From the NCBI RefSeq assembly GCF_020217005.1, contig NZ_JAIWOI010000050.1:1-10000 (forward strand): DNA of 10,000 bases, in the 5' to 3' direction. Under the pieces are notes generated by a model. That model saw only the letters and a list, made by a program, of their open reading frames with translations. It did no database searches and was not told where the DNA came from. Made by a program: the position numbers and the translations under genes. Origin of the DNA: Rheinheimera sp. (lineage in GTDB: Bacteria; Pseudomonadota; Gammaproteobacteria; Enterobacterales; Alteromonadaceae). Positions 7,940 through 10,000 of this stretch are shown here, piece by piece (the first letter of the stretch is position 1; every line of letters starts with the position of its first letter).

Positions 7940-7948
7940 GTGTTTTAA
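7931..7948. promoter_or_regulatory. AT-rich 18-bp palindrome, possible PsrA-type operator
   Basis: TTAAAACA-AG-TGTTTTAA: two perfect 8-base arms around a 2-base centre. The inner part reads AAAAC-N4-GTTTT, one base per arm away from the (G/C)AAAC-N2-4-GTTT(G/C) pattern recalled for PsrA, a TetR-family regulator of fatty acid degradation in many gammaproteobacteria. It overlaps the candidate -35 boxes of both divergent promoters. The palindrome is certain; its regulator is inferred. Confidence 0.45.
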
Positions 7949-7971
7949 TTTGCCTGATCTGTGGTTACAAT
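7943..7971 (+). promoter_or_regulatory. Candidate promoter of fadIJ
   Basis: The -10 candidate TACAAT (7966-7971) matches the consensus at five of six bases. The -35 candidate, TTTTAA (7943-7948) at 17-base spacing, is weak and lies within the palindrome at 7931-7948. Transcription would begin near 7978, immediately before the FadR-like site. Assigned by eye. Confidence 0.35.
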
Positions 7972-7981
7972 CAAATGATTT

Positions 7982-7996
7982 ACAGGTCAGACCTGT
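7982..7996. promoter_or_regulatory. FadR-like operator upstream of fadI
   Basis: ACAGGTC-A-GACCTGT is a perfect inverted repeat with 7-base arms and one central base. Its core GGTCAGACC equals the core of strong FadR sites as recalled from E. coli (AACTGGTCNGACC-type sequences); the flanking base differs (A instead of T on each side). It lies 27 bases before the fadI ATG and just downstream of the candidate transcription start, a position suited to repression. FadR is a GntR-family acyl-CoA-responsive repressor of beta-oxidation genes. The regulator is inferred from the motif plus the fatty acid genes beside it. Confidence 0.6.
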
Positions 7997-8023
7997 CACG
8001 GTAAACACAAAAAGAGGACTTTT

Positions 8024-9334
8024 ATGGCCGCGCCAATACAACTTACCACACGTCAGGGAGACCGTATCGCCATAGTGCGTGGTCTGCGTACTCCTTTTGC
8101 GAAACAAGCAACCGAATTCCATGGCATTTCAGCGCTGGAACTGGGCAAGCTGGTGGTCAATGAACTGCTGATCCGTAGCGAATTGTCGCCCAAGTTAATA
8201 GATCAATTGGTTTTTGGTCAAGTTGTACAAATGCCGGAAGCGCCAAACATTGCCCGTGAAATCGTATTAGGCACTGGCATGAATGTGCATACTGATGCCT
8301 TTAGCGTCACCCGGGCTTGTGCCACCAGCTTTCAGTCTGTGGTCAGTGTGGCCGAAAGTATGATGGCGGGGCACACTGAAATTGCTATTGCTGGCGGTGC
8401 AGATTCAAGTTCTGTGTTGCCTATCGGCGTTAGTAAAAAATTAGGCCGCGCTTTGGTCGATTTAAACAAAGCCAAAACCTTTGGTCAGAAACTGGCGATC
8501 TTCCGCCGTTTGGGCTTAAAAGATTTATTACCAGTACCGCCGGCAGTGGCTGAATACACCACAGGCTTGTCTATGGGTGATACGGCGGAGCAAATGGCCA
8601 AAACTCATGGTATCAGCCGTGCTGACCAGGATGCGCTGGCGCACCGTTCACACAGCTTAGCTGCACAAGCCTGGAAAGACGGCTTGTTAAAAGATGAAGT
8701 GATGGCCGCTCATATTGAGCCATACAAAACCTTCCTAGAAATCGACAACAATATTCGGATGGATTCCAAACTGGAATCGTACAGCAAGTTAAAACCAGTA
8801 TTTGACCGTCAGTTTGGCACTGTCACAGCAGCCACCAGCACCCCTTTAACAGATGGAGCTTCTGCTGTACTGATGATGACGGAAAGCCGTGCTAAAGCTA
8901 TGGGCTATGAAGTGCTGGGTTATATCCGTAGTTACGCTTTTGCCGCTATAGATGTCTGGGAAGATATGCTGATGGGCCCATCTTATGCGACTCCTATTGC
9001 TTTGGATCGCGCCGGTTTGAAGTTATCTGACTTAACCCTGATTGAAATGCACGAAGCTTTTGCCGCTCAGGCGCTGGCCAATATGAAAATGTTTGGCAGT
9101 AAAACCTTTGCTGAACAAAAACTGGGCCGCGCTGAAGCCATAGGTGACATTGATATGGCGAAATTTAACGTCATAGGTGGCTCTTTGGCTTATGGCCATC
9201 CTTTTGCGGCAACCGGCACCCGTTTAATTACTCAGACGTTAAATGAATTAAAACGCCGTGGTGGTGGTATAGGTTTAACCACAGCTTGTGCTGCCGGTGG
9301 TTTAGGTGCCGCTATGATTGTGGAGACTGAATAA
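8024..9334 (+). CDS. fadI: 3-ketoacyl-CoA thiolase FadI
   Basis: Thiolase subunit of the FadI-FadJ beta-oxidation complex; it cleaves 3-ketoacyl-CoA with CoA to give acetyl-CoA and a shortened acyl-CoA. The 436 residues equal the usual FadI length. Catalytic residues are present in their expected places: nucleophile Cys99 in [10 protein letters not shown], His392 in [11 protein letters not shown], and Cys422 in [13 protein letters not shown]. Other family segments include [14 protein letters not shown] near the N-terminus, [15 protein letters not shown], and NEHEAFAAQ-like [10 protein letters not shown]. The ATG has AGAGGA five bases upstream. It is the first gene of a plus-strand operon; its TAA shares a base with the fadJ ATG (TAATG), indicating translational coupling and balanced subunit synthesis. 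The FadR-like palindrome upstream suggests repression when long-chain acyl-CoA is scarce. Identification as FadI rather than FadA rests on length, motif detail and the downstream fadJ. Confidence 0.97.
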   Translation: MAAPIQLTTRQGDRIAIVRGLRTPFAKQATEFHGISALELGKLVVNELLIRSELSPKLIDQLVFGQVVQMPEAPNIAREIVLGTGMNVHTDAFSVTRACATSFQSVVSVAESMMAGHTEIAIAGGADSSSVLPIGVSKKLGRALVDLNKAKTFGQKLAIFRRLGLKDLLPVPPAVAEYTTGLSMGDTAEQMAKTHGISRADQDALAHRSHSLAAQAWKDGLLKDEVMAAHIEPYKTFLEIDNNIRMDSKLESYSKLKPVFDRQFGTVTAATSTPLTDGASAVLMMTESRAKAMGYEVLGYIRSYAFAAIDVWEDMLMGPSYATPIALDRAGLKLSDLTLIEMHEAFAAQALANMKMFGSKTFAEQKLGRAEAIGDIDMAKFNVIGGSLAYGHPFAATGTRLITQTLNELKRRGGGIGLTTACAAGGLGAAMIVETE

Positions 9335-10000
9335 TGAGCCAGCCGACTTTTAGCTTAAGCATTCGCCCTGATCAGATTGGTGTGATCAGCATGGACGTGG
9401 CAGGCGAGAGCATGAATGTGCTCAAAGCTGCTTTTGCTGATGAAATTAAATCTTTGCTCAGCGAAATTAAAAACAATAAAGACATCAAAGGTTTAGTTAT
9501 TATCAGTGGCAAGCCTGATTCCTTTATCGCTGGCGCTGATATTTCTATGCTGGATGGCTGTACCACAGCGCAGCAAGCCGAAGACATAGGTCGTATGGGC
9601 CAACTGGTGTTTAACCAGCTTGAAGCTTTATCTATTCCGTTAGTAGCTGCTATTCATGGCCCTTGTTTAGGTGGTGGTTTAGAGCTGGCGTTAGCCTGTC
9701 ATGCCCGGGTTGCGACAACAGACAACAAAACTGTCTTGGGTTTACCTGAAGTACAACTGGGTTTATTGCCAGGCAGCGGTGGTACTCAACGTTTGCCTCG
9801 TCTGGTCGGTATTCAAAAAGCTTTGGATATGATTTTAACCGGTAAGCAGTTGCGTGCTGCTCAGGCGAAAAAAATCGGTTTAGTCGACGCTGTAGTCCCC
9901 AAAAGCATATTGCTGGAAGCCGCAGTGCAACTAGCGCTAAAAGGCAAACCAGCAGCTCGGGAAGTCAAACTGAACTTTGTCGGTAAAGTGCTGGAAAAAA
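9334..10000 (+). CDS. fadJ: Fatty acid oxidation complex subunit alpha FadJ, N-terminal part
   Basis: The first 222 codons of the multifunctional alpha subunit, running off the right edge; full-length FadJ proteins are roughly 700 residues. The visible part is the enoyl-CoA hydratase (crotonase) domain, which hydrates trans-2-enoyl-CoA. The oxyanion-hole segments are [11 protein letters not shown] at 63-73 and [15 protein letters not shown] at 108-122. The two catalytic acids correspond to Glu117 (GGGLE) and Glu139 (GLPE). The segment [15 protein letters not shown] at 145-159 is typical of the family. The 3-hydroxyacyl-CoA dehydrogenase domain would follow outside the window. The ATG overlaps the fadI stop by one base; no separate promoter is seen. 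The short spacing between the two Glu residues matches FadJ rather than FadB. Confidence 0.96.
   Translation, partial: MSQPTFSLSIRPDQIGVISMDVAGESMNVLKAAFADEIKSLLSEIKNNKDIKGLVIISGKPDSFIAGADISMLDGCTTAQQAEDIGRMGQLVFNQLEALSIPLVAAIHGPCLGGGLELALACHARVATTDNKTVLGLPEVQLGLLPGSGGTQRLPRLVGIQKALDMILTGKQLRAAQAKKIGLVDAVVPKSILLEAAVQLALKGKPAAREVKLNFVGKVLEK

Noticed and set aside
9372..9587. A 71-codon minus-strand ORF within fadJ
   Set aside because: Antisense shadow of fadJ, which is identified by its hydratase motifs.

Overview
The window reads as ordinary gammaproteobacterial chromosome, probably from an Alteromonadales-type marine or freshwater genus (Shewanella, Rheinheimera or Alishewanella-like). This rests on the close match of the FadI and FadJ proteins to remembered Shewanella/E. 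coli sequences, the moderate GC content, and the pairing of fadIJ with a divergent MoxR/Bat gene cluster, which I recall from Shewanella. No database search was possible, so the genus is an inference. I see no mobile element, CRISPR array, rRNA or tRNA gene, and no region of foreign base composition.

Layout. Positions 1-915 (minus strand) hold the N-terminal 305 codons of a sodium/proline symporter, PutP, cut by the left edge. A 120-base gap with one stem-loop separates it from a six-gene minus-strand operon filling 1036-7828. In transcription order the operon is: MoxR-family AAA+ ATPase, DUF58 protein with a vWA domain, small membrane-anchored DUF4381 protein, BatA-type vWA membrane protein, a fused BatB (vWA) plus TPR protein with a long glutamine-rich tail, and BatD, a secreted or membrane-anchored protein. 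Most junctions overlap by 1-14 bases; the exception is the MoxR/DUF58 junction, where the start is uncertain. Four junctions carry clear Shine-Dalgarno sequences inside the upstream gene, so one translationally coupled transcript is likely.

A divergent control region of about 190 bases (7829-8023) separates the operon from the plus-strand fadI-fadJ pair. It contains two clean palindromes. One resembles a FadR operator and lies just before fadI. The other is AT-rich, resembles a PsrA-type site, and overlaps the candidate -35 regions of both divergent promoters. fadI (8024-9334) is complete. fadJ starts inside the fadI stop codon (TAATG) and runs off the right edge.

How the genes work together. 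FadI and FadJ form the second fatty acid beta-oxidation complex of gammaproteobacteria: FadJ performs hydration and dehydrogenation, FadI the thiolytic step. The MoxR/Bat proteins are thought to form an envelope-associated complex in which an AAA+ ATPase acts with several metal-binding vWA proteins, in a chaperone or stress-tolerance role that remains poorly defined. PutP imports proline with sodium. I found no convincing new system; the most interesting part is the shared regulatory region between the Bat operon and fadIJ.
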